64,000 nucleotides of DNA from Nereocystis luetkeana (Eukaryota; Sar; Phaeophyceae; Laminariales; Laminariaceae). Both the position numbers and the translations under genes were made by a program. Position 1 is the stretch's first letter, and every line of letters starts with the position of its first letter. The stretch is taken from the NCBI GenBank assembly GCA_031213475.1, contig JARUPZ010000009.1, positions 5,923,601 to 5,987,600 on the forward strand, in the 5' to 3' direction. Below the pieces are notes generated by a model, which made no database searches, was not told where the DNA came from, and saw nothing but the letters and a program-made list of their open reading frames with translations. This document shows, piece by piece, positions 1-10,501 of this stretch.

Positions 1-1382
1 AGGTTTAGTTGCCAAATTCTGTGCCAAACCGAATCGTCTGAATTCTAAACCTGAAGAGTACTGGGCTCCCGGGCGTCGTGAGTAGGGCACACACGTACCC
101 CGCGACAATAATAATAGTTAGTGTCGCTACTGTAGTACTTACAGAGGTTTCGTGTACCGGTATGAATGTCTTGCACTCTGAGAAGTGCAGGTTAATGTGG
201 CACGGGCGCACAGAACTCACTAAAGTTATTTGCGGGTGATAGTATGTAGTATATCCGTACCCCGGGCGCTGTGACACGGGGGCACACAGGCAACAGACGT
301 TTCGTGTACGGATACAAAAATTCTATATACCTTACGGGAGTCACGGTCACCGGGATGGGTGACGTACAAAACATAAAAGTTCAACACGTGGCAAGGGAGA
401 GGTACTCATATGGTTGAGATATTTAGGGTTCCTCGCATAAAGAACTCCCCATGATAAAAGAATGAGAATCTAACGATCTTCAAAACCTCTGAAAGTTTTT
501 GTCGATGGACAAATCCCATTTCCGACTAGCAGGGGTACATTTGATGCCACCACAAAAACAGACAGCGATGCGTGCGACGAGTTTAGGCTCGTCTCGGCAG
601 AAATATGCTGCCTCAATCCGCATTATGTGGGGTACTACCGGTAAAACTACCCTGGGTACTCGTACGACATAACAAAAACCTGCATACTTCGGTTCTAAGC
701 TGAAACGCGTCGAACAACACGAGAAGAGGCTGCCGGTTTCAAGCACACTTGTTCGTTGCCCGTAAGACACTCGTGAAACATCTGCAACGATCAGCAATTT
801 TGAGACTGCCATCGAAAACTACAAATCATCGCCATAAGTTTCGGAGTCATCGCAAAAATCAGTCGTACAGTCCCCTCGATTGCCACACAGTATACAAGGA
901 AGTGAGTGCAAGCACGAATGGATTGTTAACCGAGGTAAAACAAAAGAAGACGCAAGCCTCATGTAAAAGAGTAGCTCCATTTTACAGTGTGCGTCTGGGT
1001 CAGGTCGGGTACTCTGGCGACAGTTGCGTTTGAATGTGTGATATGATTTGTCTATTTACGAAAATAATGCAATAGGTCTGAGCGTGAATGGCGGGCACTC
1101 AACGTGTCGAACATTGCCTTACACGCATCGCGACGCGACAGTAGTCTGACCCCCTGTGTTAGCATATACATCACGCCTGAGTTTCAAAACCTGTTAGATA
1201 TATCTGAAGGGTACCTGGTACAACGTTTCACTACAGACGATGTTATCCCAAACGAATGCCGTCTAAAACACTTTAGTAGACCTATACGTGCCCGTGTTTC
1301 GAACCTAAGACTTAAATAATCGCATATAATATCAAATGATCGATAGAAGCTTCGACGTTAGAATGAAACTTACGTTCCTCAC
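1..1382. other. Stretch before the Cys-rich gene exons, no convincing gene
   Basis: No motif-bearing coding sequence is recognisable. Two loosely similar segments, around 90-165 and 245-325, share a CGTACCCC block followed later by a GTTTCGTGTAC block, which suggests an old local duplication. The terminal exon and 3' end of the minus-strand cysteine-rich gene should lie here, but I could not place them securely. Confidence 0.4.
480..812 (-). CDS. Unassigned 110-codon open frame, possible terminal exon
   Basis: This minus-strand frame is open for 110 codons and lies downstream of the cysteine-rich exons on the same strand. It has scattered cysteines, including a CC pair and a CFCGG...C segment near the end. 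A potential acceptor near 591 would be followed by two bases completing a codon, which fits the phase-1 pattern of the upstream exons, and the frame then stops. The cysteine spacing does not match the repeated module. It could be the last exon of that gene or chance open frame; I cannot tell which. Confidence 0.18.
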   Translation of the reverse strand: MAVSKLLIVADVSRVSYGQRTSVLETGSLFSCCSTRFSLEPKYAGFCYVVRVPRVVLPVVPHIMRIEAAYFCRDEPKLVARIAVCFCGGIKCTPASRKWDLSIDKNFQRF

Positions 1383-1463
1383 CACAGTCCTCGGGGTCGG
1401 TGGTACAAACCCCGTTTGGGCAGCACACTGAATCTCCAAAGCAGTGGGTGTCATCCTTGCATT
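1383..1463 (-). CDS. Exon 'E' of the cysteine-module gene
   Basis: This exon encodes ECKDDTHCFGDSVCCPNGVC followed by TTDPEDCG. The acceptor is GTAACAG at 1464-1470 and the donor is GTGAGG at 1377-1382. A second, stronger-looking donor, GTAAGT at 1368-1373, lies nine bases downstream and would also end in phase 1, adding three residues (GEE), so alternative donor use is possible without changing frame. Confidence 0.75.
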
Positions 1464-4400
1464 CTGTTACAAACCGTGTGTTGCACGGAGTATGGGACAA
1501 CCACACGATAACGGCAGTTGATGTGAAAACAAATGGGTCGTACCGGTGTTGAATGCGCAATTTCCTGCCTGTTTTATTTGAACATCCTGCACGAACTTGG
1601 GCGACAGTGGTGCTGCTGTACACGAAATCGCTTTTGTATATATTTGGGTTTGGTGTGACACATTAAGAGGGCAGCTGCGGTGTATATTGCAACCCAATTT
1701 TGTTGTGCGAACATATTTCCTAAGCCAAGCATCCACTGCTCTAAGACGTCGCAGTTGATAACCATTTGACGTTTATTCTCGACTAGTTTTCCTTGGACCA
1801 CGGCAATCAAAATTACTGCGAAGCTAACATGTTCCTCACCACAGTCCTCGAGTACTTCGACACAAGAACCGTCAGGGCAAAAAACCATACCGTCGGCACA
1901 GCCGATGGGGTCATCGTCGCAGACTGTCGCAAAACGTGAAGTGAGACACGGCGCGGACGGCAATCGTCGTGGAAACGGGCGCGTTACTCACGTGGCAAAG
2001 GCGAACACGTTTTTCAGCGAAGGATTTGAAGAACATTGGAATTGCTTGAGGTGTGACATCGGACATAGGTCACTCATAAGTGTTATCACATGTATTCAAA
2101 TCACTATAAGGAGGACATCGTGGACGTGCGAAGCCTCACAAGCAATACCGTCGTGCAGTATGCGCATCTAAATCTGACCAAAGGGATAACCATGTCTGAC
2201 GTGGTAACTGTCGCGCGTGCAAGAGATACAACGACCGTGCGTACCACTGTGACAGATGCACAGACGAATTTTGACCCACTTCTATATATCATGTGCCTGG
2301 TACGCCCTACTAAGACCGACGGCGAGCCATCACGTACCCCCGCGTTCACAAGTATCTTTTCTGCAGGGTATGAGCATCATCATCTTATTAGGCAGTTGCC
2401 CAGGCTAAATCTAACCCTAGTGCAGTTGGTAGTTGTATGTGGTGTCACCGTTGGCAAGGGAGACTGGTATCGTAAAAGTCGACGTCGACCAATAAACGTG
2501 TAAATGTTTTATTGTTTGGACGGGAGCAGGGGCGTTCACACGCAGAACCATTCGGTTTGTGAATTGTCTAACAGCAGCCAGCGCTTCAAAATCAGGAAGG
2601 GGGTAGTGGAGTACACACATTACATCGCCAATCTAGAACGAGCAAATAAATTATCCTCGAGGAGTTGAGCACTCGTTGCGAACACGGTCAAAACCTGCCC
2701 TGAGAAAAAAATATTTCGGCAACGGTGTCACCTGAGGAACTGGTATACAACAGGCCGAATCTCTCTTTTTTGAGACCGGTGTATATCTGGGTCGTCTCAA
2801 GTACAGGGAATCCAAACCTACATAAAGGTTATCATTTTACAAAGCAGTTGTAACAACACGTCATCGACGTTTTGGTCTCGAAAAATCCAGCGGCAGCACA
2901 ACAACTGGTCGGAAAGCATAACCCGACACCATCCACGACCGCAACGTGGGAATCTAAGCTCGACTTCTCACCACACATCGTGAGTTTGTCGACGCAAGAT
3001 CCGTCTGGACAACACACATCGCCACCAGGGCAGTGCTTGTCTTTCTTGCAACCTGTCGGAAACATCGTGGGAAACCATCCGGAAACGACTGTTTCAGCAA
3101 TCCTATTGAATCTAATAGATTCGTGGATATATTATGTACCTTCAACGTATACGATAGGTTTCACACGCACCAACATATTTACGATGGCAGGGTCACAAGA
3201 ATTGGACGTGCAACAAGAGGGGGAAACGCCTCACTCCAGTTTCCAAGTCTCGTTGTCTCCGATGTGACATGTCATATATGACGATGCTGCAACCCCAACT
3301 ACCCGGTCCACCCAGACGTACTTGGCGATAGGTGCAGAAACTTCACCAAGATCGGCAGGGTACGGAAATTATTTACAGGTTTACTTCGGAACGGAATGCA
3401 TGCCAAGCGTTCAGTCTGGCGCTTAGCGACATTCCCACCATACCAGCAGCTCCATGTATCGACCTTATCCTGAATATCGCACGCACCATACTCCATCCGA
3501 AATAAAATCAGCACGATATGTCCACACCTACATCCCCAACAAGGTACGACCATAATTATTGTAGCACATTAAGTGAACTTGAACGGATTTGTGTAATATG
3601 TATAGTCCTACAACTGGACTCGACAGAACAACAACTGGAGTGTTTGTCAAGTTCCGATGAGAAAATGTTCACATTGGTGGGCTTTCAATTTGCTTAGCTA
3701 CGTTTTCCGAGTTTGACATGTGTACTTTCCGTGCTGTATTCGATCAGCTGGAACGTGGTCGTCTTGGTGCGGGTAAGAGATATCGACTAGCTACGAGATG
3801 CATATATCCTACAAAGCAATTATTCAAAGCTATTCCCGTTTAACGTTTTTTTAAACGACCGGCAACCGACACGACATTCCCACGGAATTGCGTCAGTGCT
3901 TCACACATCTATGCATTCCACAAAAAAACATGGCTGTCGTCGCGCAAACCAGTACGGAAGGTCATGGCCGCGCGCTAGCAGTCGCAACATTGAGTCAAAG
4001 AGAAAATATGTTTTGGGTGACACTGTGAAGAGACTCAGTCGATGCACCCGGAACAAGATTCAATAGGAATACCCTCATCGAAGCGAGCATTAGTGTAATC
4101 AGCTATACTATGTTGAACTCTAACCATGCCCCCCTCTCTTCTATGTACCTCTTCGTGCGCCGTCATCCAAGACCTGTTTCCAACTGCAACACGTAGTCAA
4201 ACATAGTATGTCAAGGTAGAAGGGGGCTTGATGTTCCGTCACACCTTTGCAGAAGCCGTTTTTGCACTTTCTCTTGTAGCAGTCACAGCCGCTCTCCGTA
4301 CAACACGGCATCAGGGGGGCAAGAGCGTTTTTCGCTGAGGTGGAAAAACAAAAACAGGTCACAGCGGTACATGCGTTGTGCGTACGTTCTTGTCAAATCG

Positions 4401-5772
4401 AATCTCGCGGGCGTTTCGGTGACTAAGTCGCTTGTGCTGTGGCTATTTACACTGCTGGTCATGAAGATGGCTAGTTATTCAAACAAGGTATTGATTGGCC
4501 TGTTAACCATTGTAGCACTACCTACCAAAAATCGACCTAGCACCCAATTGTCACCGGCTATACACTATTAATTGCGACGCAGATATGCGAACCATTTTGT
4601 TACGGTGTATATGTTGCCTTCATGCAGATCATCATAATTGCCCTCAACACATGTTAGGGTTATATCGGAACCGAAAAACGTTTCGAGAAATGGATCAATT
4701 GGAAACAATTGGGAAAAGCACGTGTGACCATTTAACGCTTCAACCGATATGTGTTGTGTTGCAAGGTATTCTGACAAAACGTTGGCAACAATTGATGCAC
4801 CCACGTCAATTCAGATAACCGATAGTTGTTCGTGATATTAGGTCGGAAACACTCTCTAGGCCGATAGTTTCCATCGCTCTCTAAACGGCTTCCATGACTC
4901 CAGCGTTCCAGCAATCAGGTCAAACACTGGGCTGGTTGTAAGATATTACACAGGGCATACGTAGCGATTCAGGAGTCAAACGCCCCAGGTATATAGTTAG
5001 TCACTGTTTCATACTTTTCGCTTGGGGTGCAGTCGATTGGATCGTGCAGTAGGCGACATATAAACTCTACCAGGCTACACTCCGGGGTGACACCTTCAAC
5101 CTGTGCGTGACACTGTAAAGTCCGCCGGCATCTCAAGCCGATGTAAGGTGAGGGTACGCGATGGCTGGGCCACCCGCTCGAGGGATTCGGTGCTCCAACT
5201 TATAAAAGGAGGTGTACACATAAGTTGAGGGCGTATCGTAGCCAAGAAACCATGGGGGATACACCTAACTCAATCGAAACTCTCAGACAGAATATATTTA
5301 CCGTTTTACACGAGAAGTTCTGGCTACCTACAAGATGGTTTTCCGAAATTTAGCGTGGTCATTACTCTCGCGTCCGAGTCATCACCTCAATGTATTATGT
5401 CACCCTGGACAAGCTTTCAATGTACCAACACGATCAAGTCCAACCCCTGTCGGAAATACGATAAAGTGGAAAATCTCCCAGAAAAGGTATAACTACCCTA
5501 TAATGTTGGTTTTCGCTCGTTGAGTCCACGTGACCGGCCGCGATAACGGAGAAATGTGCACCAACCATACATGCGACGGCTTCCGAACCTAGTTTGCGTT
5601 ATTAGTTGGTATTTAATGAGCAGGTAGACACGCGTTTCCGCGCTGTTCTGATATGTAGTGTGTGTGGCATGCACCCCGCCCCGTATCTCTTGAAGTTACT
5701 TACTGACACAGAATGAAGGGTCGTGCAGCGTCCCGCAGCAGGCGGTGTCGCAGTCATCGTTCACTGTACAAC
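1383..5772 (-). CDS. Multi-exon secreted-type protein of repeated WAP-like cysteine modules, partial
   Basis: Five exons are seen on the minus strand: 5704-5772, 4245-4334, 2972-3052, 1840-1923 and 1383-1463. Each starts just after an AG acceptor, ends at GT (GTAAGT, GTGTGA, GTGAGA, GTGAGG, GTGAGG), and has a length divisible by three (69, 90, 81, 84, 81 bp). All introns are phase 1, so every junction codon joins cleanly. The last three modules share C-x5-[C or C-x1-C]...CCP[DN]GxC-x6-CG, with variations. The C-x5-C-x5-CC spacing resembles the second half of a WAP four-disulfide core; this is similarity of spacing, not a family assignment. Cysteine density suggests an extracellular, disulfide-bonded protein. 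The signal-peptide exon and terminal exon were not found. Introns are 376 to 1369 bp. No breaks are visible in the five exons. Confidence 0.72.
1840..1923 (-). CDS. Exon 'D' of the cysteine-module gene
   Basis: This exon encodes VCDDDPIGCADGMVFCPDGS followed by CVEVLEDCG. It is 84 bp and flanked by TTTTGCGACAG and GTGAGG. In this module the first Cys of the CC pair is replaced (VFC instead of VCC) while one extra residue separates the first two cysteines. It therefore has an odd cysteine count compared with modules C and E and may pair differently. Confidence 0.75.
2972..3052 (-). CDS. Exon 'C' of the cysteine-module gene
   Basis: This exon encodes CKKDKHCPGGDVCCPDGSCV followed by DKLTMCG, with a leading Gly codon completed from the previous exon (g + gt). 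The acceptor is CCGACAG and the donor is GTGAGA. It is the closest match to module E in both length and cysteine spacing. Confidence 0.78.
4245..4334 (-). CDS. Exon 'B' of the cysteine-module gene
   Basis: This exon encodes KNALAPLMPCCTESGCDCYK followed by RKCKNGFCK. It is 90 bp. The acceptor is excellent: a long pyrimidine tract ends in CCACCTCAG, with a possible branch site TGTGAC upstream. The donor is GTGTGA. The junction with exon A gives a Thr codon (a + cg). Its cysteine order (CC, then CxC, then C, C) differs from modules C-E, so it may be a distinct domain or a diverged copy. Confidence 0.68.
5704..5772 (-). CDS. Exon 'A' of the cysteine-module gene, most 5' exon found
   Basis: This exon encodes CTVNDDCDTACCGTLHDPSF followed by CV, with a preceding Gly codon split by the upstream intron. 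The donor is a consensus GTAAGT at 5698-5703. The upstream sequence contains a CTGAC branch-like motif and a pyrimidine-rich stretch ending in AAATCAG. The frame stays open upstream and reads as hydrophobic (RLTLLVSATLLCF), which could be mistaken for a signal peptide, but it has no ATG before an in-frame stop, so I treat it as intron. Confidence 0.68.
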
Positions 5773-7330
5773 CTGATTTGAAGCACAACAGGGTTGCAGA
5801 CACCAACAGTGTCAGGCGGACGGGGAGTGCGCGGGATTTACGTTATAGTATCGACCCGGGAAGCTTGAGTGTCGATTTAGAGTCATTCGCACCTTTCTAG
5901 AAGCATAGATAACATAGTTATGTCAAAAATAATATAGGGATTGCTGATACCTTCCTAGCTGGGTAAATGAGCAAACAAATTTTCATGAATACCCTAAGAA
6001 GAAGATCAAGGATCGGTAATGTCTAGACCCCCTGTTTAAACACAACAGGTCACCGACGAAGTTTGTCGTATGTTCCATACTAACCTCCGTCGTGTGTCAT
6101 CATGTTTTGGATGTAACTGGTAGGTCGTCCATATGTCGTTTCCGTTCAGGCTTGAGCGGCAACAAAAATATTTTTTTACGGTCCCAGAATACCTTGCTGG
6201 CCTTTGCAACCCCCTCCCCAGTACTCGAGATTAGGAAGTACACGAACAAACCCGGGGTATGTTAGTTCCTAAACAACAGCGTATACGTCCTCATGCCGGA
6301 TGTAATTACTGCCAACAGTAACAGCAACTGTCACAAATTCCAAGCACGGCAGTACAGGCGGTACGGAAGGAATACACGCTCACATGATATAAAAACAATG
6401 TATGGGGCTAATTGTCATCTTGCATATTTTGTGCATGTCCGAAGAATTTTCGAGCATCTGTCTTCAGCCTAGCGTTTGATCAGGGCGGTAAACTGCATGT
6501 GTCTTGTCTACCTGCCCAATCTGGCCCTTCTTAAGTTCGGCACTATCGTTGACGAGTCCAACGGTGATTACATCCCAACTCAAACTTATCGCAAATAAAT
6601 GTCACTGTTCCCTGTTTAGTAAAAAACGCGATTCGCGTCGCATGTCACTTTTGCGCTGAAGGCCTGAACTCCGTACTTGATAAAGTACAACAAACCCATC
6701 AAGTATATATTCAATCAAGTCTATATGATGGGACCACGTGAAAAAACAGGTAGGTACTAGAAGTGATGACAAGGTGTATTGTTTCTATACCCGTATAGAA
6801 ACATATGAGCTACGCGGCCATTCAAACATTCTGAACGAATTTTAGACCAGGAAACTACTTTGAAGCGTAAGGTACATCGAAATTTTTCGTGAGAGGTCCA
6901 AACTTACCATCGCCTTCATCTTGCGCTTATGCTGAGAGGGCAAAGAAGAGCACGACGCACGCACCCTTGGCATAATGGGCGAAGCGCATCGTCGAGACCT
7001 TGATCGCGAAAACGGTTGTACGGTGCACGTGTGCGGGTAGTGAACAAGCAGAGAGATGATGCGTGAGTGAGTATCCAGGGCAAATCGATATACTGATACC
7101 ATCTACTATAATATATAGGACTCGTATATGTTGACCGTGACAACCTTCTATGGGACACTGAGATATATGCAGAACAACCCGCGTGAGGGTATCACGCTCA
7201 TTCTACTCCACCAGTAGATTAACGCAAACAATATCAGTGCAGACTCGACTCAAGGGGACCCGCAAAACGAGTTTTCGACACCTTCCGTCAAACCGTTCAA
7301 CTTGGGTACTATCCACAGGGGGAGGGGTGG
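5773..7330. other. Gene-poor stretch upstream of the Cys-rich exons
   Basis: The missing first exon and the promoter of the minus-strand gene are expected here. A minus-strand ATG AAG GCG ATG directly followed by GTAAGT (about 6910-6924) resembles a very short first coding exon, but its phase does not fit exon A directly, so another exon would be needed between them. A cysteine-containing minus-strand run near 6310-6365 (CDSCCYC) has no clear splice borders. Nothing else is supported. Confidence 0.3.
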
Positions 7331-7370
7331 AGGGAGGGGGGGGGGGGGGTACCTGGTATCGCCCCCCCCC
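7331..7370. repeat. G-run and C-run flanking TACCTGGTA
   Basis: A long run of G is followed by TACCTGGTATCG and then a run of C, so the two runs could pair around the TACCTGGTA core or form a G-quadruplex on one strand. A similar pair of C and G runs occurs at about 9021-9050. Confidence 0.7.
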
Positions 7371-8032
7371 ACCCACGCATGTTCAATATATATATAACCG
7401 AAGCCATGGGACGGTAGGTAGCCGTCTTCCGCCCTGCTGAATTCTGAATGCCTTCCATCATACTCTGATACCTCAGTGAGGCGGGACTTGCTGGTCTGTA
7501 GGCTACAGCTTCATCTGGCAGCGGAGTAGCGATAACCGCAGGAGCATTGGGTGATCCCAATCCAAAGGGTCTATGAGTTATTTCGAAGGTTGGACGAGAA
7601 GGCCCCGACAATCTATGAGATAGGCAGGCTTGGCTTGATAAGCATTGGCTGAAAAAGGTCGAGGGAACGGCTTTGGCGACAGCTCGGCCCTCGATGCTGT
7701 ACTTGTTGCACAACATGAGCTCTCGGAATGGGATCCAATGTGATTGCCATATTGTTGCGGATCACCAAGAAAATCATGATACAGCTACGGTAGTATTACG
7801 GAGGACCACAGTAGCTAAGACCTACGGTACACTCAAAAACCTATCTAGTTTCCCTTTTTGCACGGGCAATATATAGTATTGTATACTATCGCCCCCCGTA
7901 CCAGCATCTTAATGTTGTTTGGTATAGCTGCCGTAGCGTTAGTATGGGTCCTGCCGACCCAATTATAGACAGCAGCTTGAGACCCTTCCGGTCTGTCCGG
8001 TAATTCAAGGACTGCTTCAAACATGTGTGCCG
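7371..8032. other. No recognised feature
   Basis: A 135-codon minus-strand open frame overlaps 7309-7716 but resembles no family I know and runs into the homopolymer tract. Nothing else stands out. Confidence 0.3.
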
Positions 8033-8129
8033 TTAACCCTTTTAGAACCGCAGTCCCGTTCCGGGGACAATCCAGTCAAATTTCAAGTAGTTTTGTCCCC
8101 AAACGGGACTGCGGTTCTAAAGGGGTTAA
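8033..8129. mobile_element. 89-bp TTAA-flanked MITE, piggyBac type
   Basis: The element 8037-8125 is bounded by TTAA on both sides (8033-8036 and 8126-8129). It starts CCCTTTTAGAACCGCAGTCC, and its right end is nearly the reverse complement of this (CCCCTTTAGAACCGCAGTCC on the minus strand). The inverted arms are about 34 bp with a roughly 22-bp loop. TTAA target duplication and CCC...GGG termini are hallmarks of piggyBac superfamily elements. No transposase is present, so it is non-autonomous. Being so palindromic, it should form a strong hairpin. Confidence 0.75.
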
Positions 8130-10040
8130 AAAGTAATCTCATTTCTGGACAGAGTGGTATATATTACATGCTACCTGGTATATGCACCAGGTGCCCGACA
8201 TACCCTGAAGCATATATGAAAAAGCATTGTATTGCCTTTTGCGCTCCATCCGGCTGAGTTGCAGCTGCATTCTTGCTTGTTTAGGTGGATCCCGGCACCG
8301 ATGCAGCTGTAGTGCTTCCGCAGCTACAGTAATCCTACGGGATTGTAAGCGGCATGGAGTGTCGAGTGCATTCCGTTGTTCCGTCGGCACCAGTCGGTAC
8401 AGAGTACGAGGTCGCCAAGCTTGGGCTCATGAAACGATGATTTCTTTATTTTTTTTGGTGGTGGATGATATACGATGGAGGGCATATCTGGATAGATAAA
8501 TCAACAGGCACAAGGAAAATTTCGCACCTGTGTATGCCTCACCAACGTGAATCTACCCGCCAAACAAACCGCTGACGGCGCCTGGTGTCAGAAGTATGAG
8601 AGCCTCCCCTGCCTATCCGCTACCTTGCGTCTGTATTCGTCTAGAAGTCACTGTCTGAAAAGCCGTGAAAGTATTTACTGGTAACTCACATGCACCTGTC
8701 ATCAGGTCTAGATTGGCCGTAAAATGGAATATTGCGCTGAAATGCACGTACTTGTCCAATACGCATACCTGTGAAACTACACGAAGAGGTAGTGGTTAAT
8801 CACGCAGCAAACCAAAAAACATTTACACTAATAGCGGGTGTAAATAAATGGGCCTAAGTTTATCGTAAGCCGGGTATCATATTCCAGGTAATCGAGAAGG
8901 GGGAACTCCGAGTACAAGTACGTAAGCCTTTTCAGTACCTCAGTAAGGTCACACAAATCCTACTACGGTACATATAAAAAAAACGAGTAAACAAAAAGTA
9001 CAAGTAAAAACATATATATCGACCCCCCCGGGGCCCAGGGGGGGGGGGGTTGTTGGTGTATGATATTCCACTCTGCAGGCACCCTTGCCCGACTCCATGT
9101 GTCATACCAGGTTTGTATTTTCATAGAGCAGTCGCTCGAACGAATACGGGTCAAGCGCAGTATTTAACAATGCTGCACGTGTGTCAAATGTGCAATATTT
9201 CCCAGCGAGTCATGCGCACGGGCAAGGTGCGAATATAATAACACAGCCAGCGTGGGGCACGGGCTCGTAGGTACGCCGACGACGACATCACTACTGGGAA
9301 GTGGTTGGCACTTTCCCACAACCGTTATCATGCAGGCCACAGCGGAATATTATGCAGGTCCATTTTTTACACAGATATGTGGGGCAAATTCCACGATGCT
9401 CAGTCGTCACCAGCTGACAAAAACGTTCAACGCTAGGATAATAACAAGAGGTAGCACATCACGATGTTGCTATTGAACGATGATTCAATTGGCATGCCTT
9501 AGCTACAGTTCATACTGGGGTCTGGGAGAGCAAATGCTATTGTGAATAATAGAGCCATGTCCTATATATATTCAATAACAGGCGATGATGAGAGAGATAC
9601 GGTATTGATGCGGTTCAGGGCGCTCGTATGTACAAAAAAGAGGCCAAAACCACCGGGGTGTTTATATTCGGGTACCATGAACTATATATAGTTTGTACAA
9701 CTGAAGCTCCGGGGTGTTATACTTGGTGTTTTCATTCGAACGTGCAGCACACTCTTTGCTACTCCTCTGTTATTAGGCAGTTGCCTCCGTTTATTTTATG
9801 CTTTTTTTTGTGTCAGCCTAAATCGTGTATGACTGGCCAGGTTTCATCGAGAACCAGTTAGATACTCGAAACAGGTACAAACTAATAAACGCCAGGAGCT
9901 ACCCGGTACCTGGAATACTATTTCGTTCACTCGGTCTAGCTTCCTCACCAAGTCACAAAGGACATATATCCGTACCTACATCTGCGTATGTATGCCTCTT
10001 TTTTTTCTCATCCCATTGAATATCTTCGCACAACTTCTTC
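8130..10040. other. No recognised gene
   Basis: Only short open frames occur, none with recognisable motifs. The stretch contains two C/G homopolymer runs near 9021-9050 and two or three TA-rich patches. It appears to be non-coding intergenic or intronic DNA. Confidence 0.35.
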
Positions 10041-10140
10041 TCTCTCTCCTTCCAACTCGTAACTCAGATCCGGGGTCACATAGCAGGCTCTTTTCCCCCC
10101 TTCCCACTACGGTACGTGCCTTCATTTTTATCGCGAGCTG
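10041..10140 (+). repeat. Partial copy of dispersed repeat R3
   Basis: The block GTACGTGCCTTCATTTTT, preceded by a C-rich run and a GGTCAC segment, matches the repeats at 29752-29907 and 39242-39395. Only the middle of the repeat is recognisable here. Confidence 0.45.
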
Positions 10141-10501
10141 ATTTCAGGCGTTTCTTCCCTCGTCCACTCGCATCGAATTGTGCCTACCCACGCTGCAAGG
10201 CCCCTCTCAACAATTGAATCATTTTTTGTTTTTGCAAATAGAGTCAAAGTCCGACCCGCCCTTTGGTTGATAATATTGTGGGCGTGCTCATACGTACGTA
10301 TAGCAGCTGCAGCTAAAAAAAAAGGTGCCGTGCCCCCCCCTGCCTGCTTCGGCCTGCCCCGTCCTTGGGGTGGGCCGAGGAAGTCTGCCAGGACCTGCAG
10401 CGGTCTAGCGACAGTCACACGAACATCGAGCTTCGGACTACGTAGGTAGGGAACCTTGCGCGGTCCGGCTGGTGGCCTGCTCGCTTTAAGGACCGCGTGG
10501 G

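Noticed and set aside
3600-3650. Minus-strand SCCSVESSC run as a further cysteine module
   Set aside because: Spacing does not fit, no acceptor in the right phase and an in-frame stop shortly upstream.
5773-5845. Signal-peptide-like frame (RLTLLVSATLLCF) running into exon A
   Set aside because: There is no ATG before an in-frame stop, no AG within the frame to enter it, and a branch-like CTGAC plus acceptor AAATCAG fit an intron end. It is treated as intron.
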